From contig JBBBDQ010000348.1 in NCBI GenBank assembly GCA_037127315.1, forward strand, positions 124,001 to 188,000: a stretch of 64,000 nt of DNA, given 5' to 3'. Positions within the stretch are counted from its first letter, which is position 1, and every line of letters begins with the position of its first letter. The position numbers and the translations under genes were made by a program. Positions 25,073 through 37,889 of this stretch are shown here, in pieces. Below the pieces are notes generated by a model. That model made no database searches, was not told the origin of the DNA, and saw only the letters and a list, made by a program, of their open reading frames with translations. The DNA comes from Ascarosepion bandense. Its lineage: Eukaryota > Mollusca > Cephalopoda > Sepiida > Sepiidae.

Positions 25073-27923
25073 TATAAATATATTAATCATTACATAATGG
25101 TAGGAAAGCATGTTGTAAAGCATGAAAATATACTCACGTATTTTAGGTTGATTTGAATTATCAATTTAAATACTCATTGGGACATCAACATTTAATTATA
25201 TTCTGATTTTTCAAATAGATGCATGGTACCTAAATTATATGGTATTAAAGATTTTCTTAATATATAATAAATTAGGAAAAGAACATAAAATCTTATTCTT
25301 TAGCAAATTGTCATATCTTTATACCATGTAACTGACATATTCCTCTTGAAATTTATAAAAAACATTCAGTCAGGTTTGGTTTTTTTTTTCTCCCAACATT
25401 CAGATTTCAATTATTGAGACTGAAAAATATAATTGTTAGTCATAAGAACATTTAAAATATTTTGCTTTCACAATATTTTCTCAATTTTAATTTGATTCTA
25501 GATGGCTTGAGAAATTGAACAATTGTGCTTTTCAACAGCCACATTAAATGCCAATAGATAACAAAACCTAAATATATCATTGTAAAATATCAAGAATTTA
25601 AAAATGTATATTTAAACCTTGATCTGAAGTACTCAACATAATTGACATCAAATGTGAAGTGGCATTCCTTTTTCAAAATCTACAAGTCTCTGTTAAAAGT
25701 TTCTAAATTTTGGTGTATTAACACATAGATAAGAAAAATATTAAATCTAGTACTTTTGTGTGAGTGTGTGTATGTGTATTGGTGACTTTTCTGACAGTGT
25801 ACTAAGATTTTATTTTAAAATATATGATTTAATAAAATGTACTGTTTGTGATGAGAAAAATGATATGTTCCTTTTTGTGACAATATGAATATGCTGGTTC
25901 ATGTACACTTTATTAATCCTAATGATAAGCTAGACCTATATCTCGTTGCATTCTCATCTCCAATATGTATGTAAACAAAAATCATGGCCTTTGCAACAAA
26001 TTCTGATTTTTATTAAGTTTTTTATCACAGCAGTTTACAGATTTGAGGTCATTAATACAAAAGAATTGTGTTGTGATGACTCAAGAAATGCATTCTATAC
26101 TTATTCTCATGTCCTATTTTATTGTTACAATATGTATAAAAATTACTGCTGATAAACATGTACTTCAGATATTATCATACTGATCATTGTCAGTAAAAAA
26201 GTAGATATAGTATTGTCAGAAAAGAATTTTAGTTTTCTTTATCATTATATCAAATTTTTATATCTAAATCAAAAAGCCTTGTAGAAATCTTCAAAATCTT
26301 TTTTACACTTACAATGGCATATTTCCTAAAGCTACTAATAAAACATTTTGTGGATCTATTTCTACATTAGAAACTCTGGTCTTGAAAATAGTATGAGCTT
26401 TTTAAATATGTTCCCCACTTTCAGTTAAGGAATCATAATATCAAAATTAGTAGGCTGAAAGCTACATTTTTTTTTATTGTAATTTAAATTGTAATAATGT
26501 TGATAGAGTTCATTTTTACCAGCATATATTTCTTTACATATTCAACAAAAATGAGAAAATATCAGATTGAAAAAGAGGCCATTTCATTATATTTTTCACA
26601 TTTCTTGTATAAAATGCTACAGGATATTTTAAAACTATTTAAGTTGCTGTTACTGTTAGGTAATGCACTAAAACATAACTAACTCCCTTTTAATAGACAC
26701 TAGTTTTCATCATGCTAGAAAGATGGAGTGTAAATTCATATCACGTGGAAAGTCTCACAGATAACCCCAACCATAGGGAAATACTTAAAAGTCTATATTT
26801 CTATAATTTTCAGAGTTTTCGCCACTGAATTTTAGTTCATCTTGTACATTTTTTAATGACACTTGTTTTATGACATATTTCAGATGAGTAAAAGGCAGTT
26901 TTAATTAGTGGCAAGTTTATATCTTTCTGTACATTGATTGGGTTAAAGGCACATAATGTCTGCTAAATTTGACAGACCACAAGTGGAAACTAAGTAGTTG
27001 AGTAATAGGATTAAAGATAAGTTGACAACATCCAAGCTGGAAAGTTGCTCCACTGACACTGACATTACTTTAACAGCTTGAGTCACTGACTTAGTGTCAA
27101 CCATACTTTGAACAATTTGAGATAAAGAGAATAAGAAGATGAAGAATAAAAGAAATAGAAAGAAAGAATTTTAAGAAAGAACATCAGTTAAATGTGCCAG
27201 AAGTGATGTTTAAGCATTCACAGTCTTTATGCTTTCATTTCACTGCATTATTTATGAAAGAATCACCCAAAGACAAAGGAGTCTGAGTATATTTCTACAC
27301 TGACATTCATTGCTGAAAATATATTACGAATTGTCTGAACAATTATTGAAACCCCCAAGAGGCAATATATAATGCCATTTTGTAAAAGTAACCAAAGGGA
27401 ACCATTTAAAACAAAAAAAACTTACAAAATGATTGAGAAGCCCAATGGTTAAGATGCATTCCTGCAATTCTGAAAAATGGCATGAAACAATGTTATATCC
27501 AAAATAAAGAAGACTGCATATGATTAAATTTGTATCTTGATTGGTTTCTGTTATGTTGATGAAAAGTTAATGATTTTTTCAAAGCAAAGTTATTAAATAT
27601 ATGATGACAAAAAAGTAACAGTTCTTTTATCATCTTACCAGCACCAATTTTTGTCCTGATATCAATTATAAGAAAACAGAATTGCACATGGTTTTAGTTT
27701 CTCTCTCAAGAAACTTTATTTTGAGTGGCATTTAAAAAGGTAATTTCAAATTTATAATTATTTTTTTTAAATACAAATGCATATAAACAAATAGATTAGC
27801 TAAATAAAATGAAATAAAATCACATTTTTCAAGTTAATAATAATATATACAATTGAAAGTACGTATTTATAAGTATTTGTCTATACTTCTGAGATGAGAT
27901 AGTATTTACACTATTTATATTAT

Positions 27924-28105
27924 TTGAACTATTGTTCTCATCTTTATTGTCATTTTTACAACATTTTGGCTGTTGTACACTCTAGCCTTCTTCAGGTGCT
28001 AGTAATTTTGAACAGAAATCTTTTATTATGAGCACCTGAAGAAGGCCAGTGTGTATAATGGCTGAAACATAAAAATGACAACATAGATGAGGTCAATAGT
28101 CTGAA
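27924..28105. repeat. Short foldback element
   Basis: Left arm 27924-28000 and right arm 28031-28105 are inverted copies (about 75-77 bases, roughly 80% identical by eye). They meet at AGCACCTGAAGAAGG and are separated by 30 bases. The arm sequence also appears once, singly, at about 1963-2040. It may be a head-to-head pair of repeat tails or a small foldback transposon. Confidence 0.75.
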
Positions 28106-28114
28106 TTTTTTATA

Positions 28115-28120
<6 letters not shown>

Positions 28121-28190
<70 letters not shown>
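28121..28190. repeat. (AC)35 microsatellite
   Basis: Seventy bases of uninterrupted AC repeat directly after the foldback element. Confidence 0.97.
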
Positions 28191-28195
<5 letters not shown>

Positions 28196-28204
28196 TACAC
28201 ATTC

Positions 28205-28545
28205 CAACAGCCACAGCCACATCTACCCCTTCTCAAGGGACTTGATGTATGCCTCTGTGTTGAGGCTGAAGCATTGTTGGAAGATCAATAGATGCATAAC
28301 ATTGCCATCAATAGTGATCTCTCCAAACACCTCTGTAATTACCATTAGACCCATTCAACTCTTTCCAAATCCCCTCAGAATAACACCCAAACACTCTGAA
28401 AAATTTGTATTTGAGCTTCTGGCATAAATATCAAGCAGTACATTATGTCATTTCCAAAATTCTGGCTGAAAAAATAGCATCATGGTGCTCTTTTTTTACA
28501 AACAGTACCCAACCAATCCTAATATACTGTGCAATTGACAAACAA
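28205..28545 (-). pseudogene. Tc1-type transposase fragment (middle part)
   Basis: The minus-strand frame reads QIQIFQSVWVLF, then VFGEITIDGNVMHLLIFQQC and LNTEAYIKSLEKG. It is clearly the same family as 35818-36893, with which it shares long blocks such as AACATTGCCATCA and ACACTCTGAAA. It stops abruptly at the AC repeat side, so the catalytic SPDxNP part is missing. Confidence 0.65.
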
Positions 28546-28603
28546 TGCACATACATAAAATTAAAATATATAAAATAGCAAAACTTTACTCATTGCACCC
28601 AGC

Positions 28604-28606
<3 letters not shown>

Positions 28607-28651
<45 letters not shown>
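28607..28651. repeat. (TA)n microsatellite
   Basis: About 22 TA units. Confidence 0.95.
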
Positions 28652-28656
<5 letters not shown>

Positions 28657-29111
28657 AAAAAGTTTACTTGTGATGCATTTCAGCCATCAGGTTTTTGTTG
28701 GACTAAATTTGTTATGCTTGTACAATTGCACAGGTGCACAACAGTGGAACAGTGGAGTGCTTGGATTGTTAAAGTTTTTCTTCGTTTTTATCTAGCTGAA
28801 TCTTTTTTTCTCTTTTACTTTCCATCAATTTTGTTAGTGGACATTCTACACTGCAATATTAGAAGATATGTCAGGAAGGGTGAAATGTTATAAGAGCCAG
28901 GGTGCAAATTTACTGTAGATGATCTTGTGATTAAGGCACATTCTAGATATATTTTTGAGTAGAATTTTTTATGTCAAAACTGTGATGAGTCTTGTTACAG
29001 TGGAGGTATGTTCAAAGAAGTCATGAAAGATGAAATGCATCACAAGTAAACATTTCCACTTTGTCTTACAATTTCCCTAGTTTTGTTTTTTGATATAGGA
29101 AAATATATATC

Positions 29112-29112
<1 letters not shown>

Positions 29113-29152
<40 letters not shown>
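29113..29152. repeat. (AT)n microsatellite
   Basis: About 20 AT units. Confidence 0.95.
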
Positions 29153-29153
<1 letters not shown>

Positions 29154-29330
29154 CATTTTTTTGCCCTTAACATCAACTTTTTCTTCCTTTACCATCTGAA
29201 AATTGTGGTCAAATTGACAGTAGCAGAACTGTAAGAGGGTAAAATATTTACTTTATATAAGGACAATAGATAAAAATTTTAAAAAAACAGCTGATGCATA
29301 ATCCATTACAGGGACTTTGCATAACTCTTA

Positions 29331-29610
29331 TGTTGTGACCTCATCAAGAAGTTATTGTGGTTTGTTGGGTTCAGAAATAAAGACACAAAGATGAAATAGT
29401 GTTAAACAAATATATTACAAAACAACAGTACAAACATATATCAAAGAACGATTATTAGCGTGGCTGTCAGAGTTATGCTGGAATAGATTCCACTCTCTCC
29501 CTCTCTCTGACTCTCTCTGCTACTCTTACTCTCTGCTTCTACAAAGCAGAACTGTTACTTATATATAGCTTTGACGAGTTCATGTGTCATATGGGTGAGT
29601 CCCCATAACA
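29331..29610 (-). mobile_element. Solo LTR of a Ty3/gypsy-type element
   Basis: A 280-base unit that on the minus strand starts TGTTATGGGG and ends GTCACAACA. It is flanked on both sides by TCTTA (29326-29330 and 29611-29615), the 5-bp duplication expected from LTR element integration. Inside, on the minus strand, is a TATATATAAG box and a region shared with the LTR at 50936-51180 (CATGAAC, GCAGAACTG..CTGCTTTGT, ATTCCAGCA, CTGACAGCCA, CATCTTTGTGTC). No internal element sequence lies beside it, so it remains after LTR-LTR recombination. Confidence 0.85.
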
Positions 29611-29701
29611 TCTTATTCCATGAGTATTTTGGTTAAGCACTTTGGTTAAAATCTAATAGAGATTTTGTTTAAAGTGGCTCTATAAATTTTGAATTCAGAA
29701 T

Positions 29702-29905
29702 TGTTCTTCTAGTCTGGTTGACAATCAAAGCTAGGGAGCCCAGTCTGCTTTTTTATTTAACCCATAGCTGGGAAGAAGAGATAGGTTCATACATTTCTCA
29801 AGGGTATAATGTAATGAGCTCAACTGGAATTGAAACTCAGCTCTCAGCTCTCAGCTCCCTCACTCTGAACCACTATTGATTACACCATGTAAACATCATA
29901 TCAAT
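29702..29905 (-). repeat. tRNA-derived SINE
   Basis: The reverse complement has the family's B-box stretch TTTCAATTCCAGTTGAG, ACCCTTGAGAAATG, CCCAGCTATGGGTTAAATAA and TTGATTGTCAACCAGAC. A short tandem CAGCTCT repeat sits at about 29835-29860. Confidence 0.65.
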
Positions 29906-30587
29906 TTGAGCTGGTACTGAATACTTCTCAGCCCAAAACATTTCTTTAAATCTGGCCAAATAATCAAATAACACTTGTTTTTTGCAAGTGCTTCTTGATT
30001 AAAACAATACACTTTCTATACACCTATATATATGTGAAAGAAAAAGTGATTAATAAATATATTTACTTCATGAAGGTCTGATATAATTCTGTTAAATTTG
30101 GTTTACAGAAATTACTATGACTACTATATTTTTAGTCATTTGCTTTTTCTGCTATTTGAGTATTTCAGTTGACTAACTATTAAGACAATCAGTGATAGTA
30201 GTACACCACTTGGTTAAAATGTAGAATGTTGAGAAAAAAATAAGTTTATATCTCTTTGCTTTTTCTGATGCTGTTTTCACAAGCATGTATATGTTATTTC
30301 CCCTGCAATTTAATCTCCTACAGTAGCAGTTAAGCTAATTTTCTTTTCATTTGGGAATGTTGTGCCTGTCTATTCATTTTCTATTTATTTCTATTGAAAA
30401 TTTTACTGTCACAATCAGTTTTGCATGATTCTAGCTCATATAGTTTTCAAGTCTGTAGAGTTGATAAAATCTTCCAAGTTGATGAGCTCACTTCCTCCCT
30501 CTTTTTGCATGTAATTAATCATCATCATCTCTTGATTATAATGATCACAAGTGAAGTTTGCTTTTTCATTATTATTTCTGTTTCTGT

Positions 30588-30610
30588 TGTATTATTATTA
30601 TTATTATTAT
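30588..30610. repeat. (ATT)n microsatellite
   Basis: About seven ATT units. Confidence 0.9.
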
Positions 30611-30734
30611 ATATGCTTTTTTCTTCTTCTTCGGTTTCCTTCTGAGTTCCAATCAAAGACCTTCATGATATCTTCCACTGATCATATTTTAAAAAAAAAC
30701 AAAAGTAAAATTAACCTAAGATCATACACATTTT

Positions 30735-31400
30735 ACATAGATAATGATCTTAATAATGTGTGAGCTGTACTTGTGAGTACATTTTTTTGTATTTCTTTAA
30801 GACATAGGTTACCAGGAATCCCTTCCATATGTCTATTGGAACCCTTTTAAATCAACCAATGGGCTCTAACTACAATTGGAATTATTGATGTCCTCATGTG
30901 CCATATTTTTGAGATTTCCACTTCAAGATTCATGTATTTTGATAGTTTTTTGAAGATCTTCACAGATACATTACAATCTGCAGAGACTGCCATGTCAATT
31001 AGAAATCACTTTCTGTTCTTGTGGCTTTTGATAACAGTGTCTGGATGATTAGCTTTGATTGTTCTGTCTGTTGTGTGCATTGAAATGTTCCATAAAATTG
31101 TTACATGTCCAATTCTCTATAACTGGATCTGCATGATGTTCATACCAATTTTTGCAGTTTCCTTCTCATAAAAGCCACACATTTTCCAGTCCCGATATTG
31201 GCCCATTTTATCAAGCAGAGTTTTATATTTAGTTAACACTGTGTAACCTGATACAAGATGGTCAATTGTTTCTGGATATTTACCACAGAATCTGTAATTG
31301 AAGTCAACATCATTTTTCAGTATATGTACTTGGTAATTTCTAGTTAGCAAGTATTTGTCCTGTGCAGCAAGAATAAAACCTTCAATTCATAACTGCTGAT
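30735..31400 (-). pseudogene. LINE, C-terminal zinc-knuckle part (second LINE type)
   Basis: The minus-strand frame begins TRNYQVHILKNDVDFNYRFCGKYPETIDHLVSG: a CxxC-like/HLxxxC-type region seen at the C-terminus of some non-LTR reverse transcriptases, with the final Cys replaced (GYTVL). After frame changes it reads IPIVVRAHWLI, KGSNRHMEGIPGN, LKEIQKNV and TSTAHTLLRSLSM followed by a stop near 30737. That is the typical ending of this LINE type in molluscs. The reverse transcriptase is absent. Confidence 0.72.
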
Positions 31401-34400
31401 GTTTACAAGGTTTGTCTATATGACCATGCATGTTATGGGCAGAATATTGACCATGAATGATTATTATTAATTCATAAACATATTTTCATTGTTTACATTT
31501 TTATATAACATAAGAAATTACACCTTACAGTTTTCCACTGATGCATTATCATTCATAAATCATTATCATGTCTTTTCTTAAATTTTTTTCCTGATTAAAA
31601 CTTGTATAACCCACACACAAATAATATAGGAGTGCTGAAAAGCTCTCATGCCAGTCTATTTTCTCAAATCTGATCTCAGCATCAGAATGTTATAATCCCT
31701 TCTTAATCAGGCAATAACTTTTCTACGCTCCAATGCGTGTGTGTGTGCGCGTGCTCATATATAACTTTTGATTTTTAATTCATTTCAAGAGAAATTAAAA
31801 TTCAGCATTATGTGTGTAAAAGTAAACAACACAATAGTGGAGACACAATACATTTTCAGTCAAGTTAAAATGTATTTATATCACAAATTTGTGATATAAC
31901 ACAAAATACTGAGAGATAAAAGCAAAATTATTATAAAAAGATGTTTTTAAATACAGTAATAAATATATTTTTGAAGAATTTATTTTCAACAAATACAATA
32001 GTACCCATTATTATTTCTGTCTATAATTTATTTTTCTTATTAAAATAAAACAAAAGAAACTTCATTTTTATACAGGTAGACTATCTTATTCTATTTGTAA
32101 TTTAAAATATATTCTTATTAACTTCGTTTTCAAGCTTCATGAATTAAGAGTTTTTCAGCTAAAGAGGTGAATTTTAAAAAGTCATATACCATAGCACTTT
32201 GTAAAAAAGTGGTGGCAAAATACAGTGCTGCAAAAAGGTTACAAAGATTCAAATTGCATTTTTAATTTTAATACAATTTTATGTTACTTATATGTTTGTT
32301 ATCTATCCTTGGCACTCTTTTTGTCTTTAAGCATTTATAAATAAATTGAAAGTTATTTTGTTTTCAAAATCTGAAAATGTTTCAGTTTTCACAGTTTGTA
32401 ATTTTATTTTCAATGGATCAAGTTTTTATATCAGGTGAGATCTCAACTTACTAAGTAACAAACAAATGATTTATTTCACATTATTTGCTAGTAGTCTCAA
32501 CAAATATGTTATTGAAATAATTTACATTCAGTTTTTTATTTCTTCATTGCAATTATTTCTCTAAATATTTATCTTTTGAATTGGGTTTACTGATATAGTT
32601 GTTGTGAAACCAAGAATAAAACTAAAATAATGAAGAACGTTTTACATATGACTTTTGGAGACTAAGCATGAAAAGAGGAAAACAGAACGAGTTGAGTATT
32701 AGAAAACTTTTATATTTTTTCTTTCCTAATATTTTGTTGAGTAAATAACTTCAGAGGTAAAAGGGTACAAAGATAAATGCTAACTGAAAGATTATTGACT
32801 ATAAATTGGGAGAAGTGGGTTCATTTGAAGGGCAACTCACTGATTAAGAGGAATAGACCTAATATTATTTTGCAAAAATAAAGCAAAGATTCACATTGCC
32901 TTGAAAATAATCCATATTAGTTATCATTTGTTACTAATATTCCACCTCAAGAACAAATAATAAATGAGTCAGATCTCCTTCAACTAAATATAAGTTTCAC
33001 TGTTCCCATTTGTTTGGGTTTGCTTTTACAGCAGAGAAATATATATTGTCAATTAATAAATTCAATCTGACCTTGTTTTATATAAATATATTTTAAAACA
33101 ACTTTTTTCTTTTGTCAGAGAAAGTAGTAAAACAATCAATTTAGTTTTATAAGGAATAAAATTACAAATATTAAATTAGGATTTTTTTAAAAGAATAATT
33201 CTAAAAATTTATATTTAATCTGGGAGTAATAAAGTTGTAGCTATATCTTAAAAATGAATTAACACTAATTTATTAAATATACATAATCTATATTTTACAT
33301 AGTAATAAAGAAATCTGAATATAACAGAGTGATTAATGTATATGATTATTGAAAATTTTGAAAAATACTGGATTTATTTCAATTCAAATATTTATAAGAA
33401 ATAACAAACATTTTGCATGTATACTTTTGATTTCTGCTTCATCAAATATTGGTATTACAGTTCTACTAAAATAAAATCTGCTATTAAAAATGCCATTGCC
33501 TATATGTACATATATATTGAAATGCATGTATGTACACGTAATCATAATTTAATAATAAGATTTTTATATATTTATTTATGCTAAAATGGTTATTCATGCA
33601 TTTATAAATTTTGTATAAAAATAATGAATTATATGTTAACTTCATATTCATAGAATAATTGAAACAGAACTTCAAACTAACCAACTGAAATATATGTCTT
33701 CATGCTATAAAAGTTTTTATTCTGAATGATAATGTTGCACCAAAATTCCTGTTAAAATATGCAGTTTTCGTTTTTGTTAAATATCCAGTAAATTAACCAA
33801 GTGATGGAATTCAAAGCTATAGCAAAAATAGTAGGCAGTGCATTATGTATTGACCTAAAGAAAAACCAATAAGTCTTAAATTTACAATTAAATATTACCA
33901 AAATGTTAACATATGCCATAAACTTTATGCCATGGCTATATTCTGCTTTGAATATTTCTGTTGGCTAATTTAATTGACTTTTCTTAATAAGTACAATATT
34001 TAATTTTATGATGCAAGTAATTGTTTTCATGATACATTTATATTAACAATGTTATATGTGAGTTTCAGATTATAATATCTATCTTTATTTCTAAGGAATT
34101 TTGTGGGGAATCATAGATTCTATTATGCAAAAAACTAAGTTCAATATAAATGATTATTTATAAGTAAATCCAAAAGATATAGCCCATAGTATGATGTATT
34201 TAATTAACACAATATTCCATATAACTCAATAAATTAATATTTTATTATTTCCATGTTAATATAGGTTCCTTGTCAAGTCTATTATCTTTATCTGTTTACA
34301 CCAATTAATTTTATATATTTGAAACCTTTTTGGTAAAGTGGGTAAAAGATAGCTTTGCAAAATATGAATGTGCATTGTCTTACATGAATATAATTTAGCC

Positions 34401-34927
34401 CAAAGTTACTTGGTTGTGCCCTGTACTACACAAAAATGTCCAATATATTAAAATATTTTTTTGCATTTATCTTAATATGCTTGTTGGTGTTGAAGGCACC
34501 TATTATTTTCCTACCTACAATAATAACCTTAAACCTTAGTGTATTTTTCCACAAATTTATTGTAGGCTGTGTTGGTTGATTATTCTTGTGAAAGCCCCAT
34601 CCTCTAGCCTAAGCATCACTCAGACCCATTTAATGTAGCTCTACATCTTTACAAAAATTACTGTTGAAACATTAGATGTTTCTCTTGTGATATTATTTTA
34701 AAGATGGTAATTTTGTTCTTTCATCTCTTTAGACAATGACTTTAATATCCTGCATCTTTCCCCTCTGTTTACAATCACATCATGGGTTTCTTTAAATATT
34801 TTTTGTTGGTTAATCCACTTTTCTCTTTAATTCTTTTACAAATATAATTTTGTGATAGTTTTGATGTTAATTTTTGCTTGTTATCTTACCAGTGTTTTCT
34901 ATTTCTTTTTTATTGTTCTGTAATCAT

Positions 34928-35215
34928 TACTTGTGGTACAGAAGGAGAAACCGGGGAGCTGAGTTCAAATTCCAGTTGAATCCATTGTATTCACTTATGT
35001 GCAAATACCCTTGGGAAAGGTATTAATCCATCTCTTCTCTCCAGTTATGGGTTAAATAGCAGGACAGATTGGGTTCTATAGCCTTGGTTGGCAACCAGTC
35101 TACCACAGAAAGCAATGGCAACCTACTGCGGAATAATCTTCTGCCCAGTCAGTCATGTCTCTTTTGAGACATGATTGCCCAAGCGTGTATCACGTATGGC
35201 ACTTAACTGACTGAA
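34928..35215 (+). repeat. tRNA-derived SINE
   Basis: The best-preserved member in the window: A-box-like CTTGTGGTACAGAAGG, B-box-like GAGTTCAAATTCC, then CCCTTGGGAAAGGTATTAAT, CCAGTTATGGGTTAAATAGC, CCTTGGTTGGCAACCAG and a 3' end with CTTCTGCCCAGTCAG and TGTCTCTTTTGAGACATG, a small perfect hairpin. The body matches 15258-15517. Confidence 0.78.
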
Positions 35216-35817
35216 TCACTACTCAACTTATTTGTAATTTTCAATGTGTTCCCATTCATTCGTTTTTGAGGTATGTCTTTCATAAAACCCATAGCAATAT
35301 TCATATATTTGAAATTAAAAAGTATGATCAGTAACTATACATATATACATATATATATATATTTACACGATGCTAAATTATAGTTAAACTGCATAACAAA
35401 ATATTGATAGGTCAAATGACATCAGTTGTTTCATTGTAAAAATATTGACTTGCACAATAAAATCTGACATAGTGTATCTGATGCAGAAATGTGTAGCTAA
35501 TGTATATATTACAAATGTGACTGGCTTAAATGATAATAAATTTTAAAGTTTTAATATAAATTTATTTAAAAATAAGTTGACAATCTGATTGTTTAAAATG
35601 TGCAACAATGAAAAAAGCTTCATATAAACAAATTCATATTTAAGCTATTCATAAATGATTTTTGTAGTTGTTCTATTTATCTGTCACTAAATTAATGTAT
35701 TTTAAATCTACATGTTACATATTACAAAAGCTGTAAGATCTTGAATGATTTCAAAGAAAATTAGGTCATGCATTATGTGTTAATATGTATTTTAATCAGC
35801 AATTAGATATACAAGGG

Positions 35818-36893
35818 AGTGCTGAAATTATTTTAGGTCTGGCCCCACTCTCCAGAACCTAACCAAATATCAAACTTTTTTTGAAGGGTTTCTTAACTGG
35901 ACCAATAACTTTACAAAATCCCATTTGATGAATAGATAATAATCTTCAACTATACAGAATGTGATAGATGACTTGTCATCTAAATTACGCAAAAAGGAAA
36001 ACAAAACTGACATCTCATTTTAACAGATATATCTACCAAAATTACACAGATATATCTTGAAATACTAAAGAGTAAATTTATTCAGTAAAATCCCCTTTGG
36101 CTTCAGCCATGGCCTCCAGAAGACTTTGGAATTTCCTGTAAATCTTCTAGACAGTTTTCTTGTTGAAGATGGTGACTGCTGCCATAATCCTTGCCTTCAA
36201 TTTATCTTTGGTACTACAATGAATTTTGTTGGCTTCTCACTCAACTGCACCTCACACATCAAAGGGGCTATAGCATGGCTAGTTAGGTGACAAGGTGTAA
36301 GGGGTGATGTGGTTGCAGAAATTGTTTGACAGCCATGACTGGATTCTCCTGATTGTGTGGCATGGTGAAGAGTCCTGTTACCAGACATAAAGTATTTCTT
36401 TAACCACCCTCTTGACTCAGGGCACTTGATTTAGGTCTCTGTATTGATTCTCAGACCCTATGGAAAGATGAGTGAAGGCCTAACATTGCCATCACTAGTG
36501 CTCATTCCAAACACATTTATAATAACCATTAGACTCATTCAACTCTTTCTGAATTCTCTGTTCCCTCCTCAGATTGACACCTAAACACTCTGAAATATTT
36601 GTATTAGAGCTTCTCATGCAAATTCCAAGCAGAAAGCATGCTGTTTCCAAATTTCTAGCAGAGTGAATTGCATCATGGTGATCTTTTTCTCAAATATGCT
36701 TCCCAACTGACTCAATTATATTATGCAGTTGAAAAAATAAAAAATATAAAATGACAACAATTTACCCATCACACTGTTTATACAGGATCAGCATTTAATT
36801 ATTTTAATTAGATGTAACTATTTGATTGAAAAAATATATATATGCAGATATCAGTACCTCAGAACTTCAAAAACCCCAAAATAATTTTGGCAC
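35818..36893 (-). mobile_element. Tc1-type transposon with terminal inverted repeats, decayed
   Basis: Ends match as inverted repeats: AGTGCTGAAATTATTTTAGG (35818-35837) against the complement of CCCCAAAATAATTTTGGCACT (36874-36894). Inside, the minus strand reads pieces of a DDE transposase: SPCHTIRRIQSWLSNNFCNHIT, then EANKIHCSTKDKLKARIMAAVT and FQSLLEAMAEAKGDF. In relatives the block between them is IWPPNSPDxNPLDYY; here it is badly mutated (TLSPN..). The upstream part (36400-36760) is shared with 28205-28545. Stops and frameshifts make it inactive. Confidence 0.75.
36834..36843. repeat. Short (TA)n run
   Basis: Brief TA run inside the right end of the Tc1-type element. Confidence 0.5.
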
Positions 36894-37889
36894 TAAAAAG
36901 TTAAAGGAACATGAAAATAAACAATAGTAAAAAAAAAATAGCAATTTATAGTATGTGCTGAATTCATCTATATTTTCTTAATTAGAAAATGTGCCAGAAT
37001 GTGTCTTTTTGCAACACCATCCCTCACCCTTGTGAAAGTTCTTGGGAAAGGTCTAGAAATTGATATGCTATCTGAACCTAGGTTGAAAATGGCCTAAATG
37101 GATAGAGCAACATATTGTTCTTAGATATAAGAACAAAAATTTATAAGCTTTCAGGTAGTTACCAAATCTGCTAAAATCAATAAAATAGGACAGACATTTA
37201 AACCAAGGCCTGAATACTATTATATGAAGTGTACAATACCACAAATATTAAAATATTACTAATTATTCTAATAGTTTTTAGAAATAATAGTGATTTATTT
37301 CAGTTTTTAATAGCATTTGGAAAAGTATAACTATCAAGAAAATTTAAACTCACAGCTGAGTAATTATTGAATTTCTCAGCATAAATAATTACTTATATGC
37401 TTTGAAATCCTGTTGAGGTGATGCAATAATTTTTTTTAATTCATTGTTATACTATAAGGTTATTAAATTCCTAATTTTATTCCAATTTGAAAAATAATAG
37501 AAAATTTATGAAGATACTGAGTTATTTTTTATCTATTCTAGTGTTTGTTTTATATTCAAACAAATTTCTCTGAAGCAATCTTAGCATAAAAGTCCAAAGT
37601 AATTTAAAACTTCAATGACTAAGCTTCATAATTTTAAGACTTTTAATTTTATTCTTCTGTCTTCAGTTATGCACTAAAATGTCAACATCAGAATTATCAA
37701 CAAGTATATTTTTGAAACATTTAGAATAAATTCATTTTAAGGTTGATATAAAATTGCTTTCAAACCATACTAACTAATGACAAGAGTTTAACTGGGTATA
37801 TTGTGGATGCTAACTGGATATTATATTTTCAATATTTTTCATTCAGACACTAACATATTTTCCTGAGAATTATATACACACCTAATTTA

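Noticed and set aside
27992..28222. Open frame of 76 codons rich in Cys and Val
   Set aside because: It is the translation of the (AC)n microsatellite.
36197..36388. 63-codon minus-strand frame (SGNRTLHHATQSGESSHG)
   Set aside because: It is the wrong-frame shadow of the Tc1-type transposase, whose true frame reads SPCHTIRRIQSWLS.
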